From: Tricholoma matsutake
Lineage: Eukaryota > Basidiomycota > Agaricomycetes > Agaricales > Tricholomataceae
DNA: 64,000 nt
Assembly: GCA_026075535.2 (NCBI GenBank)
Contig: AP026547.1
Coordinates: 10,292,001-10,356,000, forward strand
Direction of reading: 5' to 3'
Shown: positions 46,965 through 60,054 of the stretch, piece by piece
How positions within the stretch are numbered: position 1 is the first letter of the stretch
Layout: each line of letters opens with the position of its first letter
Program-made: the position numbers and the translations under genes
The notes under the pieces: model-generated
Database searches by the model: none
What the model was told of the DNA's origin: nothing
Seen by the model: the letters and a program-made list of their open reading frames with translations, nothing else

Positions 46965-46969
46965 TCACC

Positions 46970-47365
46970 TGTTGAGAATCACACCATGAACACACATGAA
47001 CACCATATTACCAAATACAGTTTCCAGCATGCCTTTGATGCATCAACTATATTTTCTGGCATGCCTTTGATGCATCAACTATATTTAGACATCCCTTTCA
47101 AGTGTGCATTCCATAGATACCTTTATACCCTTCCCCTTTATCATACACAACACACATATATATATACAGTAGATAGTGTCATTAGCACCTCAGTCACTTA
47201 TACCAAGACTGAGGTGCATATCAATGTTATTACTTGGTTATAGATCATTACTCACTGTACTTGTAGTTCTACTCCCATTTACACTAGATACAGTACACCC
47301 AAAATACAGTCACTTATACAGAGACTGAGTTCTACTCCTGTTTACACTAGGATTGACTTTCTACA
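46970..47365 (+). repeat. Copia 5' LTR (396 bp)
   Basis: Matches 51450-52208 once the MITE is excluded. Confidence 0.9.
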
Positions 47366-47524
47366 GGTTATGGGCCACTCCCATTGCACTTAAACAACGG
47401 AAGAAAGTATCCTAGCCACAGTGCACAAAGGACACGCCATTCCCAGAAATGGCAGAAAAGATCTGTGCCCTTATCAAGTGAGCCTTTGCCATAAGGGATA
47501 TAAAAGCTGATCTTCTTTGTTGTA

Positions 47525-50500
47525 TTGCACTCCTCAATTCTCTCAGTGACAATTTCCCTCATGCACAATCCATTATCTCCTGAGATATTGCTGCATTTAC
47601 TACTACATCCAGGGATATACATTTGTTTCCAGAGAATGAACAATCTCTACTCAAGAATGATCAGTGTAACTGTTCCTGCCCCAACATCGCACTCACTGCA
47701 TGGGATAAACCCCACAAGTTGTCCAATATGCCTACATGTGCAAATACAATCTGTAACGGAGTTGGGCATACTAAGGAGTACTGCATTAAGTCAGGTGGTG
47801 GTATGGCTGGGAAGACCATTGCAGAGTCAAAGGCCACATGCAAGGCCACACTCTCAAATGCAACACCCAAACCTAATCACTCTAAAGTCCCCATCACTGT
47901 CAAGGATGTTAATGGCTGAGCATTCATGGTCATGGTTGACTCCAAGAACTACCGCCCCTTCTGTTTCCTCTTGTCAGGAGTTTGTGGGCATTGTGTCCAA
48001 TCCAGTTCTGGCTGCAGCCATTGAAGAAGTGGAGTATGAGGGTTGGGTTCTTACTGAGGAGGAAACAGTCACTATTGACTGGAATCATCACGTCTCTATG
48101 CCTTGTGACAATGCATTCACTGTCGAGCCTCTAAGCCAGATATGCCAATCAAATCTGTCCCTCGACAATTACCCTTTCATAGTTGACTCAGGGGTGACTG
48201 TACATATATCACCTGACAAGGCAGACTTCCTAACCTTACATCCTATACCATCTTGACCTGTCAAAGGGGTTGGAGACTCCTCAATCATCGCTATCGGTGT
48301 TGGCAACATCAAATTGAGAATTGCTCAGGGTGCATCAATCATGTTATGTAATGCACTCTACACTCCAAATTTGGCAGTCTGACTTGTCTCTGTGGGCACA
48401 CTTGCGGATGATTCGAATGCTGTAGCTCATTTTGATAATCCTGCTTGTTGGATTGCTGACAAGTCCACTGGCTCACTCATTGTGTGTGGCACACGTCTCT
48501 CCAAGAAACTCTACTTACTCAACCTCCACACCACTGCTGTCGATCATGCCCTATCTTTACATCGCTCTGCTGACTTGGAAACCTGGCATTGTCGCCTTGG
48601 TCATGCAAATTACCAGTCCCTCTGGGACATGGCCAAGAAAGGTACACTCACAGGTGTGCCTCTTACCTCCACGTCTAAACCACCTACATGTGTACTTGGT
48701 AAACAGACAAAGATGCCTGTACCCAAGAAATGTGAGGAGGGACCTCGTCATAAAGCAATGAGGTAGCTGGAAAAGGTGTGGGTAGATTTATCAGGACCAT
48801 GTGCAGTGAAGTCTCAGACTGGGAATTCATACATAATGGATATTGTCGATGACTCCTTGGTCAGTCCCCCTTCGCAATAAAAACAACTCTTTTCCTGAAC
48901 TTAAAGCTTGGGAGCTTGCTCGAGAAAATGAGACTGGACTTAAGGTTGGGACCTACGTTACTGATAATGGAGATCTTAAGTCGCATGAAATGGAAGCATG
49001 GCTGAAATCTCATGGTACAGATCAGCAATTCACTGCCCCCCCATACCTCAGCACACATTGGATGTGTCAAGCACATGCATCAAACATTAATGGCAAAAGC
49101 ATGTACAATGAGGATTTATTCTGGCCTACCACCTTACCTTTGGGACAAATTCTACCTGACAGTGTCTCATTTACATGCAAAAACCACCACTTGGTCACTC
49201 CAGGGATGTGCACCTTGGGAACTGTGGTTTGGATGTAAACCTGACTACTCATATCTACAGGAAATTGGGTGTCAGGCCTTTGTTCTTATACCCAAAAAGG
49301 ACAATCCCAAATTTTTTGAATGCTCTGTTGAATGTGTATTGATAGGATACGATCCAAAATCCAAATCATACCATTGTTATAACCAAACCATGGGGAGAGT
49401 TCATAGCTCTTACCATGTCAAGTTCCTTGAAAGCCACGACAGTCATACACCACCCAAACCAACTACTCTGGGAGACAATGGGAATCTTAGTGAGACTGAA
49501 AATGCAACATCCCCTCAACCCCTCCCACATCACTCATCCCATGTGCCAATTCCCACAGAGAAACACCCTGATGGTGGACCATCTGTCACTAGAACTGACA
49601 CTGCCATTGATGATTTGTGTGACAGTGCTGTTCGAGTTAAGGAGGCTCACCAGGAGCATAGAGCTGCAGTGGTAGCTACCTGAACAACCAATAGTGATCG
49701 CCCACCAGATTCCTCAATCAATCATGATCGTGATATCATTGAGGAACTGCATCAGTCATTCAACAATCTTGATCTCGGTGATCAAGCACATCAATTTCAG
49801 GCCCTGATCTCGGAGATGACAGATTTTGACCTGGAATCACTCCAATTTGAGGATGATCCCAAAATTTGGGAGGAAGCTAAGGGTTCCCCTGATGCTGAGA
49901 GGTGGAAAGAGGGATACATAGAGGAGTTGCAGTCATTGAAAGACATGGGTGTTTACAAGCTCATTCCCTGATGTGATGTCCCCCAGGGGAATCAGATCTG
50001 AAAAGGGAAACCAGTCTTCCATATTAAGCAGAACAAGGCCAGAGCAGCAGTTAGGTGGAAAGTATGTCTTGTCTTCAAGGTTTTGAACAAATCTATGGCA
50101 AAGATTATACTAAACTACCTCACCAACTGCATGCATGGAATGTTGGTGTATACTTCTCCACTTAGCGGCATCTCTTGGTTGGGATGCACAACAAATCGAT
50201 GTGAAGACAGCATTCCTCTATGGGCTATTACCAGATGATGAGATACAATACATGCAACAACCGACTGGATTTGAAGAACCTGGGAAGGAAGACTGGGTAT
50301 GGCAACTACAGAAGGGTCTGTACAGCATGAAACAGAGTGGGCATATATGGAACCAGACACTTAATGCTCAAATGATCAACTGGGGATTCACCTGTTTGTC
50401 CTGCAAATCTTGTGTATACTACCATAAATCAGACTCAGGGATTATCATTGCAGCTGTCCATGTTGACAATTTCTTGTCAATCATGGACTCCAAAGACGAA

Positions 50501-51320
50501 AACAAATCGTTCAAGGATCAGATGAAAAAGGTCTGGACTATTTCGGAGCTGGGTACAGCGTGCTTTATAGTTGGAATTGCTGTTACCTGGGACCATTCCA
50601 ATCAGACTGTTGCACTGTCACAGACTGCATTAATTGACAAAATCATAGAACAATTTGGTCAAAAAGATGCTCACCCAGTATCTGCCCCTATGGAACCTGG
50701 ATCCAAATTACGCTGCTCAGGTCATCAGTCTATGACCCCCGACAAACAACTTCAGCTCACTAAACTACCATACTGATCCCTTGTTGGATGCTTGCTTTAC
50801 CTAGCTATTTCCACATGCCTGGACATTGCCTATGCCATCCAACAGCTTTCTCAGTACCTCAACTGCTATTCCTTTGAACATTGGGCAGCAGCTATCAGAC
50901 TAGTGCATTATCTCAAAGCTACAAGGGATTTAAAACTCTATCTGGGACCATCCTATTTCTCTCCATGTGTTCAGTGATTCTGACTGAGCCAATTGCCTTG
51001 ATATGTGTCATAGTGTTGGCAGATATATATGCTCCCTTGGTTCTGGGGCCATGTCCTGGACAGCCCATAAACAAAAAGTCATTGCAACCTCATCTTGCGA
51101 GGCTGAGTACATTGCTGCTTTCAAACTGCCAAGGAATGCATATGGCTACATGCATTACTTAATCCCATCAACTACCAACAATCGTCCCCCACCATAATCC
51201 ACTGTGACAACTCAGCCACTAAAACTCTATCTGAGGACCCCCTCCTTCACTCCTGCATAAAGCATGTCAACATCAAATATCACTTTCTTCGGGAACACAT
51301 TCAATCATGTGAACTTATGT
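47525..51320 (+). pseudogene. Copia Gag-Pol, heavily decayed
   Basis: Recognisable pieces in order: zinc knuckle CANTICNGVGHTKEYC (47730-47790), protease NYPFIVDSGVTVHISPD (48160-48215), GAG-pre-integrase motif with TWHCRLGHANYQSLWDMAKK (48580-48640), start of integrase core VWVDLSGPC, later integrase GCVKHMHQT and PYLWDKF, then YLQEIGCQAFVLIPKK (49255-49300). The reverse transcriptase follows with QQIDVKTAFLYGLL and AAVHVDNFLS in place of the usual YVDD (50185-50480). RNase H remnants with TSSCEAEYIAAFK (51080-51125) end it. The frame is interrupted by many stops and shifts; the Gag N-terminus is mostly absent. Confidence 0.85.
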
Positions 51321-51449
51321 GAATACCCACAAAAATATTGTAGACATGTTTATGAAGGCTCTTGATGTTAAACAATTCACTTATCTCTGGGGCTTCCTTG
51401 GACTACACTAGCTCAATTCCATGCGAGGAGGAGTATTCATGGTGAGGAG

Positions 51450-52208
51450 TGTTGAGAATCACACCATGAACACACATGAACACCATATTACCCAATATGG
51501 TTTCCGGCATGCCTTTGATGTGTCACTATATTTAGCACATCCCTTTGAAGTGTGTGTTCCATAGATACCTTTATACCCTTCCCCTTTATCATACACACAT
51601 GAGCACGAGTCCTAGTGTTGCCACTGGCTCAGCTGAGGTTTTTCCATAAAATGGCTATAGCATACCAGATAAATTTCCTAACTTCACTAGGATATTTGAG
51701 CATATGGACGAGTCCATAAGCCGAGGGGTCTTCTGCCAACATTATCTGATCGGATCCCCCATTCCTGACTTATTCACTCGGCTTTGATTTCAAGCTGAGC
51801 CATCAAGCCAAATTTTGTTCATTAAATAACTCAGGGACAATTGATCGGTTCAACTAATTTTGGCAGACAACCCCTCGGCTTATGGGGCCATCCACATGCT
51901 CAAATATCTTGGTGAATTTAGGAAAATTACCTGGCATGCTATAGCCATTTTATTGAAAAACCTCGGCTGAGCCAGTGGCAACACTATGCACGACACACAT
52001 ATATATATACAGTAGATAGTGTCATTAGCACTTCAGTCACTTATACAGAGACTGAGGTGTGTATCGATGTTATTACTCAGTTATAGATCATTACTTACTG
52101 TACTTGTAGTTCTACTCCCATTTACACTAGGTACAGTACACCTAAAATGCAGTCACTTATACAGAGACTGAGTTCTACTCCCATTTACACTAGGATTGAC
52201 TTTCTACA
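51450..52208 (+). repeat. Copia 3' LTR (759 bp including a MITE)
   Basis: Same start and end as the 5' LTR; a 374-bp MITE sits at 51613-51986. Confidence 0.9.
51613..51986 (+). mobile_element. Foldback MITE, copy 3 (374 bp), inside the copia 3' LTR
   Basis: Nearly identical to 36699-37072. The flanks (ACGAGTCC and TGCACGAC) are not a clean duplication. Comparison with the 5' LTR shows that roughly 20 extra bases beside the MITE are also absent there, so the insertion was not simple or was followed by rearrangement. Confidence 0.85.
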
Positions 52209-52213
52209 TCACC

Positions 52214-53142
52214 AACACATGCACATGTTATGCATGAGAAAAATAATTCTCATGACCTTGCATCAAACATATTTTGGTGTAAGATAGCATTATTTAGCAT
52301 AATACATAGAAAGAAAATAAAATAAAAATTATATTAGGTAATGGGGGCATTTCCTAACAGTGTTATTATTGGAGTCCTTCCAAGTGTGTTGAGATAATCA
52401 TTTTCACTTATGTTGTCCAATATCCCCTCCCACCTTTTCAACCCTGGCCAACACCAATTCAATGGTGTTAGCCATTTTTGGAAGTGCATCATTTCATGTA
52501 AGCTTGTCTGTCCCCATCCTTGGCCTGCTGCTTCATTGTGCATGGTCCACAAGTCTTGTAGTACTGAAGATTTGGTGTTCAAGGAAACTCATTCTCTTCA
52601 CCTTGAAATTTGCATTGTTGGCACTTGATTTTGACATTGCCAGAAGACTGAGGGGGAGACATCATGTCTGTTCCCCATATGAAAACTATGAGTGGTCAAG
52701 AACAATGGATATATTTTGGTGGTGGCCATCAAGCAATGAGCAGTACAAACTGATGACACAGACACAATTGTGATTTTAACAAGTGATATATATCCTCATG
52801 TGATCTGTCCTAGTGAGGGGTGAGGGGTCCTACTGATTGAGACATTTACAGCAACAGAACACAGCCAAAGGTGAACTCAGCCAGACACACTCCACAGTGA
52901 GCAAAAGGATATCTACACTGGCATCCAATTATTGTTATTATTTTGGAATACAAATTAGCTGTTGTGCCATGTGCCTACTTTGTTGAATTCTTCCACATGT
53001 TGCACTGTGGCCTGTTGCATGGTTATATATAGAGGATCTCCATTGAAACAAATCTCATGGGGGCAGAATCACCAACAAAATGTCTGGTTTTGTGGCTCAT
53101 AAGTTAAATTTAATATCTCAAGTTTTCCTGATGTGTCAGACA
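52214..53142. other. Intergenic, nothing recognised
   Basis: No gene or repeat could be supported. Short frames around 52410-52773 lack features. Confidence 0.45.
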
Positions 53143-53147
53143 GGTGA

Positions 53148-53573
53148 TGGAAGGGGACTAGGGGGGTGCCCTGTGTGTTTCTCCTATTTTTTATGTTCAT
53201 TCTATATTTTTCCTCACTTCATTTCCTTCTATTCTTCATTTTCTATGATTTTTCCGGATTTTATTACTAATTTTCCCTTTCTATCATGTTTGTGCATGTT
53301 GACAGTTTTATATTTAGAGGCAGAGCACCCCTTCCGACATCTACCCCTTGGTATGATGTCATTTGGCAGCCTTGATCTGCCTATCTCCGCCTTTTCTATT
53401 TTTAGGTTATTATTTGATTTTTGTCGTCTTCACATATACTGGGCATCGGCAAAGGGATCCTTAGAGTTTTCTCTTCGGATTTCCCTTTGCTAGGTGTGTC
53501 CCCAATCCTTGTACTATGTAGTATAATTTTAACTTTGGATTTCCCTTTGCTAGAGGCTGAGGTTGCCCTTATA
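53148..53573 (+). repeat. Element B 5' LTR (426 bp)
   Basis: Begins TGGAAGGGG (TGTAAGGGG in the other LTRs) and ends CCCTTATA. Confidence 0.9.
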
Positions 53574-53599
53574 GTAGAAAACTCTCCCCTAAGGCCCGA

Positions 53600-54857
53600 A
53601 ATCGCAAACGCACTGCCCAAAATAGGCAGGTACAGAGTGGATGACACTTCCCAAAGCTCCACAGACTCCCTACACACCATTCCAGACAGTCTCGCCTTTA
53701 CTGCACTGCCATTTTTGCCAAATGCACCCCCTAGCGACATGGATGCATCAGAGCGCCTCGACACACTTGAAAGCGACATTTCCTAAATATGCATGCAAAT
53801 CGATTCACTTAAATCTACAATCAAAAACTTTGTCAGGACCCTCCAGACTAACCCTACGACCAATATTCCCCCCATTGCGACTCCAAGCACACCCAACAAC
53901 GACGTACTGCCAAATGCACCCACTAAAGAGCACGCCCAGATCAAACCATCTCCCCCCGCTGAATTTAATGGCACACATGTGCAGGGATGTGCATTCCTTA
54001 ATTCCTGTGAGTTATACATCAGTCTCCAGTCACATCAATTTGTCGATGAGGCTGCAAAAATTTATTGGGCCTTCACATACATGAAATCTGAATGCACCTA
54101 TCTCTACGTGGACTGTATTCTGCATCAAACTAAAGAACTCAGTTCTCTACCTTTTTCCACTTGGGGTGACTTTCGAGCCGAGTTTGTATGCCACTTTTGT
54201 CCCCTCAACAAGCATCACTGAGCAGTGACATGAATCGAGTCATCCTCTTACCACCAGGCATGTTGATCTGTGGACAACTATATCGATGAGTTTAAGGATT
54301 TGGTGGACATGGCAGGATATGGGAGTGGGCTACCAGTGGTGGTGAAGTTCCGATGGGGCCTCAACCAAGAAATTCAGGATCAGATTGCACAGATGTTGGA
54401 AGGGCGCCCAGCAGACAATGATATCTATGCTTGGTATGAAGCTGCTTCACTCTGTGACAAAAACCAACTCACAAATGCGGTGTTTAATGCTGCATTCCAT
54501 GCTCCAACTACCACTCATGCGCCCTACACCTTCAATCAAACCCTTCCCTGCCTTAACCCCATTCCTGTTCATCAAACTCCCACACCAGCCATCAATGTCC
54601 CAGTACCAATGGATGTTGATGCAGCCCGCAGCCATGCGCGTAGGTTGGATCTCTGCTACCATTGTGGGGAAACTGGGCACAGGGCTGGAGCATGTACCCA
54701 TTGTCAGGATATCTGCATGCTCACTCCCAAGGGGCGAGATGAACTCCTCCAAGACTTGTTGGCACTTGTAGATGTTGAGGAAGCAATGGATCAGGTTGCA
54801 GAGGAGATCAAGTCAGAAGTTGTAGAGGAGCAGGATTTTTCTATTCACAGCGAGTGA
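53600..54857 (+). pseudogene. gag: Element B Gag
   Basis: Collinear with element A Gag, with zinc knuckle CYHCGETGHRAGAC (about 54650-54700). Stops include a TAA near 53785 and three TGA codons between 54221 and 54270; at the latter, element A has Arg codons. Many Arg of A are Cys, His or Gln here. Confidence 0.85.
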
Positions 54858-57800
54858 ATCGTATGCCCTCACTGCCTGTCCATAACCACTTTGAAGTCTT
54901 GTCAGTTGAATCCCTGGAGAATGAATCCATTTCTGTGACTGTTCCCCTCTCTGACCCTTCGAAGTTGGCTGAAGACATACCTGCTCTTCCCATCTCTCCC
55001 TCTGCTCCACACCCCAAAATTAAATCATGGGAGCATAAACTACCATGCAAATATATTGTTGCATCCACTCCCTCTATACATTCCTTAAACCTAGCAATCG
55101 AACTGCAGACGACCGACACCGGACAGATACTCGGTGTCTGTCCTCACCCACTCGGAACCCGCAACCTTCTGATCTTTTCCGCTTTTCCTAACTCAACTCC
55201 TTCCACCTTCGTTCCGGCCCCCTTGCACTGCCCACACTGCTGTGCACCAGGCTGCCTTCCAAGGCTGCCATCTAGTTTTGCAAATTCAACTACGGATTCC
55301 TGTGCGGCCTCCGCTAGGCAATTTATCTACGCAGTTGAGACACTGCCACAGTTTCTGTTTCCGTTCTGCTCTTGTTCCGGACTCTAGTCTTTAAGCTTAG
55401 TTAGTTTCATCAGTTTGTATATCGACATAGACTCAACTTTACCCTGTCAATCTAAAACCTCCTTCTACTCCAACTCCTGACCTCTAAGAGTCTGAACTCC
55501 ATTTGACTCAACCTCTAGTTCCCCTCTGAAGTTCTAGTCTCATCTGAACTTAACCTAAGTCCCTCCGTACTCCTTCCTGCATTTACCTGCACTCTCCTGC
55601 TCCTATCTCTAAAACCTCTACTCGAAATTAGGACACCAGATGAGGTGAAGGGCACAGCTTCTTACAAGCTGAAGCCAAGTCCTTTTCATTACCCATCCGC
55701 ATAATCTGCTACGACCCGACAATCTTCCGCTCTCAAACACCCGCCGGGTCTGACCAGATTCCAACGAGCCCTTTCGGATCAGTTCTTAACAGTGTCTCTG
55801 CGCTCCTGGACTCTGGTGCGACCAGTCTCTTCATCGATGCCCATCTCGCACAACAACATCGCCTAAATACTCACTCACTCTCACGTCTGATACCTGTGTA
55901 CATATAATGTGGATGGGTCCCCAAATGAAGCTGGTGCCATCCGAGAGGTTTTAGACCTGGTTCTCCATTACAAAGATCATAGTGAGTGTGCTCTTTTTGC
56001 TGTCACTCAATTAGGAAAGCAAAAGGTGATTTTGGGCTATCCATGGCTTCGAGACCATAACCCAGAGGTCAACTGGTGTACCAGGGAGGTTACCATCAGC
56101 CGATGTCCATCCCACTGTCATACTTGTTTCACAGAAGCCAGGCAAGAACGTTGTGGACAAAAGGCCATGATACAACGTACTCAGAAGTGTCATGCTGGAC
56201 CCCTGCCTATATGTACCTGAAGTGGAGTTGGAAGGGGTTCCTGATCTGATTCCCAACTCGGATGATGATGATGAGGACCCAGAGGAAGTGGAGGAGGGTG
56301 ATTGGATCTTCTACACTGCGATTTTCCCATTGCACGAGGTGTGTGCTACATCAAACATATCCCAATGCCTCACCAAGGCCTTCCACAAAAACAATGCTGC
56401 TAAATCCTCTACTAATTCCTTGCTCCCTCATCTCCATGAGTTTGGAGACATGTTCTCCAAGGAATCATTCGACTCTCTCCCTGCGCACAAGCCATGGGAT
56501 CACATGATCAAACTCACCCCTAGTGCAACCCCTTCATCCTGCAAGGTCTATCCTCTCTCTCCTGAAGAACAATGTCAGCTTGACCAGTTCATCAACAAGC
56601 ACCTGGCCTCTGGACATATTCGACCATCGAAGTCACCCATGGCCTCTCCCTTTTTCTTTGTCAAGAAGGATGGCTCACTTCGACCAGTTCAAGACTACAG
56701 AAGGCTCAACAACATCACAGTCAAAAATTGCTACCCATTACCTCTCATCTCTGAACTCGTGAACCAGCTCCCTGGAGCCTGATACTTCACCAAGCTCGAC
56801 ATCTGTTGGGGCTACAATAATGTGAGGATAAAGGAGGGAGATGAGTGGAAGGCAGCCTTTTGTACCAACCGTGGTCTTTTTGAACTGCTTGTCATGTTCT
56901 TTGGCCTTACTAATAGTCCTGCCACCTTTCAGACCATGATGAACGACATTTTCCACGACCTCATCCTCGAAGGCATTGTCTGCATCTATCTCGACGACAT
57001 CCTCATCTTCACTCACACAGTTGAAGAGCACCGTTGCATCATGCACCTCATCCTAGAACAGCTTCGACAGTACAAACTCTACCTTCATCAGGACAAGTGC
57101 AAGTTTGAGAAGACCAAGATCGAGTACCTTGGCCTGATTATCTTGGAGGGTCAGGTGGAGATGGATCCTATCAAGGTGAATGGGGTCATGGCTTGGCAGA
57201 CACCCACGAACAAGAAAGAGGTGCAGTCTTTCCTGGGCTTCATCAATTTCTATCGGTGTTTTATCAAGGATTTCTCACATCATGCATGACCACTGTTCAA
57301 CTTGACAGGAAAGGAGGCATGGAGGTGGGATAATGCACAACAGGAGGCATTTGAAAGGCTTAAGGAGATGGTCACTTCTGCTCCCATCCTTACCTTTGCT
57401 GATGATTCATGTCCTTTTCATGTAGAAGCCGACAGTTCTGACTTTGCGATGGGCGCCGTGTTGTCTCAGCAGTCTCCGGAGGACCAGAAGTGGCATCCTG
57501 TTGCATTCTACTCCAAAAGCCTTAGTGCTGTAGAGCAAAATTACGAGATCCATGACAAGGAGATGTTGGCAATAATGCATGCACTTGAGGAGTGGTGACA
57601 CTTCCTCGAGGGTGCCCAACACAAGGTGGAAATTTGGACAGATCACAAGAGTCTTGAGTACTTTATGATGGCCAAGAAATTGAACCATCGTCAAGCTTGT
57701 TGGTCCCTGTATCTATCCAGATTTGACTTCTCCTTGCACCACCGTCCAGGTCGCAGCATGGGGAAGACCAATGCCCTCTCCCGACGTGCAGACCATGGGG

Positions 57801-59335
57801 ATGGCAGCGATGACAGCCAAAACATTGTGTTGTTGCAGCCAGACCTGTTCACCATTTGGGCACTGGAAGGCATCGCACCCCAGGGTGAGGAGCGGGACAT
57901 CCTACATGACATTCATCATGCAAACCATAGCGGTTTACATGAGGATGTTGTTGCCCAAGCTGTTAAAGAACTGAGGAAGGGATCCACCCTTTCCTTGTGT
58001 GCAGCAGAGTGGGCTGAGAAAGAGGACTTGTTGTATTTCAGGGATTGCATCTATGTACCCAATGACCCAGACCTTCGCCGGTGCATCATATCCCAACACC
58101 ATGACTCACAGATTGCTGGTCATCCTGGATGCTGGAAGATCTTGGAGCTCACCTCACAGAATTATTGGTGGCCACAAATGTCATGGCTCATTGGTCAGTA
58201 TTGTCACACTTGTGACCTTTGCTTATGCACCAAGGTTCCTCATTGCAAACCCATTGGTGAGCTACACCCTCTTCCTGTTCCAGAGAGTCATTGGGATGTT
58301 GTCAGCGTTGACTTTGTGGTGGAGTTGCCAGAGTCGAATGGGTTTGATGTGGTGATGTGCACAGTTGATTCAGTGGGAAAACGCACTCACTTCATTCCCA
58401 CTCACACCACTGTCAGTGCCCTGGGTGCTGCCCAACTCTACCTCCACCATGTGTGGAAATTACATGGACTTCCTGGTGCTTTCCTCTCTGATCGTGGCCC
58501 TCAGTTTATGGCAGAGTTCACTCGCGAGCTGTACCGACTCCTGGGAATCAAACTCCTTGCTTCGACTGCTTATCACCCACAAACTGATGGCCAGACTGAA
58601 TGAGTCAACCAGGAACTGGAGCAGTACATCCGCATCTTTGTCAATGAACGCCAGGACAATTGGGATGATCTTCTCCCCTTGGCCAAGTTCAGATACAACA
58701 ACCATGTCCATGCTTCCACTCAACAGACCCCTTTCCTCTTAGACACTGGACGACATCCACACATGGGATTTGAACCTCGCCAAACTCCCTCACACATCGA
58801 GACAGTGAATGAGTTCACAGAACGCATGCGGGATAGCTTGGAGGAGGCAAAGGCAGCCTTAGCAAAGGCGAAGGACAACATGGCACACTTTTACAACCAA
58901 CACCATTCTCCAACCCCTCAGTACAAGGTTGGTGATTGAGTTTATCTTGACTCCAGTGACATCTCCACTATGTGTCCATCCAAGAAACTCACTCATCGCT
59001 TCCTGGGACCTTTCCCCATCGTCAAGTGTGTTGGAATGCATGCCTATTGTCTATGCCTCCCAGCCTCCATGTCCAGACTCCACCCAGTCTTCCATGTCAT
59101 CAAACTCCTTCCAGCTCCCCCAGATCCATTCCCGGGATGCCATTCACACCCACCACCACCGCCTACAGTGATCAAGGGAGAACCCCAATACGAAGTCGAG
59201 TCAATCTTGGACAGCCATTTGCATCAAGGAAAACTCCAGTATTTGGTGCATTGGAAGGGTTATGGGTATGAGGAGAACTCATGGGTCGAAGAGTCTGATG
59301 TGAATGCCCCTCGGTTAGTCAAGAAATTCCACTGA
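54854..59335 (+). pseudogene. pol: Element B Pol with chromodomain, interrupted by a solo LTR
   Basis: Protease (LLDSGATSLFID) is split from its upstream region by the solo LTR. The rest continues with reverse transcriptase ([11 protein letters not shown] near 56980-57010), RNase H (EADSSDFAMGAVLS), integrase finger (CHTCDLC), integrase core with VSVDFVVELPES keeping the first Asp, AYHPQTDGQTE then TGA, and the chromodomain (QYEVESILDSHLHQGKLQYL). Stops at Arg positions occur in RNase H (57596), integrase (58601) and before the chromodomain (58938). The stop before PLF (57287) is shared with element A. Confidence 0.88.
55134..55796 (+). mobile_element. Solo LTR nested in element B
   Basis: 55139-55791 begins TGTCCTCACC and ends TTCTTAACA, with perfect GTGTC on both sides (55134-55138 and 55792-55796). 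Element A has the uninterrupted site. There are no coding domains. It is not related to the other LTRs in the window; it is read as the product of LTR-LTR recombination of an unidentified element. Confidence 0.88.
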
Positions 59336-59430
59336 CGGCACACTGCTGCACCGTGTCACATTCAAGTCATGGACTTTGGTCGTATGCAATTTAGAATGCA
59401 TCAGGGCAATGCATCTTAGAGAGGGGGTGA

Positions 59431-59857
59431 TGTAAGGGGACTAGGGGGGTGCCCTGTGTGTTTCTCCTATTTTTTTATGTTCGTTCTATATTTTTCCTCA
59501 CTTCATTTCCTTCTATTCTTCATTTTCTATGATTTTTCCGGATTTTATTACTAATTTTCCCTTTCTATCATGTTTGTGCATGTTGACAGTTTTATATTTA
59601 GAGGCGGAGCACCCCTTCCAACATCTACCCCTTGGTATGATGTCATTCGGCGGCCTTGATCTGCCTATCTCTGCCTTTTCTATTTTTAGGTTATTATTTA
59701 ATTTTTGTCATCTTCACATATACTGGGCATCGGCAAAGGGATCCTTAGAGTTTTCTCTTCGGATTTCCCTTTGCTAGGTGTGTCCCCAATCCCTGTACTA
59801 TGTAGTATAATTTTAACTTCAGATTTCCCTTTGCTAGAGGCTGAGGTTGCCCTTATA
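59431..59857 (+). repeat. Element B 3' LTR (427 bp)
   Basis: Begins TGTAAGGGGACTAGG and ends CCCTTATA next to GGTGA. It differs from the 5' LTR at roughly ten sites by eye. Confidence 0.9.
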
Positions 59858-60054
59858 GGTGATAGGAGAGTCAAGACTGGGAACTGGTGCTGGATCATAC
59901 TGAGACTGAGACAATGCCATGAAATGAGTTACAAGACTGAGACAAAAAGACATGAGAACTATGACTGGGCAATGACTAGCACAAGAACAAGAAGAAAAAC
60001 AGAAGAAAGGTGAGTCATATCATGCTCTCATCACAAACAGCTCAGCTTGAACAT

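Larger units (their letters stand above)
46965..52213 (+). mobile_element. Ty1/copia retrotransposon with TCACC target duplication
   Basis: The element is 46970-52208, flanked by TCACC at 46965-46969 and 52209-52213. LTRs start TGTTGAGAATC and end GACTTTCTACA. The 5' LTR is followed by GGTTATGGGCC, a plausible primer site. A purine-rich tract precedes the 3' LTR. The 3' LTR is enlarged by MITE copy 3 and by a few extra bases beside it. The 5' LTR holds an internal duplication of the word GGCATGCCTTTGATGCATCA that the 3' LTR lacks. Confidence 0.92.
53143..59862 (+). mobile_element. Ty3/gypsy chromodomain retrotransposon, element B
   Basis: The element is 53148-59857, flanked by perfect GGTGA (53143-53147 and 59858-59862). 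LTRs match those of A. The coding order is the same as A, with many more CpG-type losses. A 653-bp solo LTR is nested at 55139-55791. The polypurine tract GAGAGGGGGTGA precedes the 3' LTR at 59431. Confidence 0.93.
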
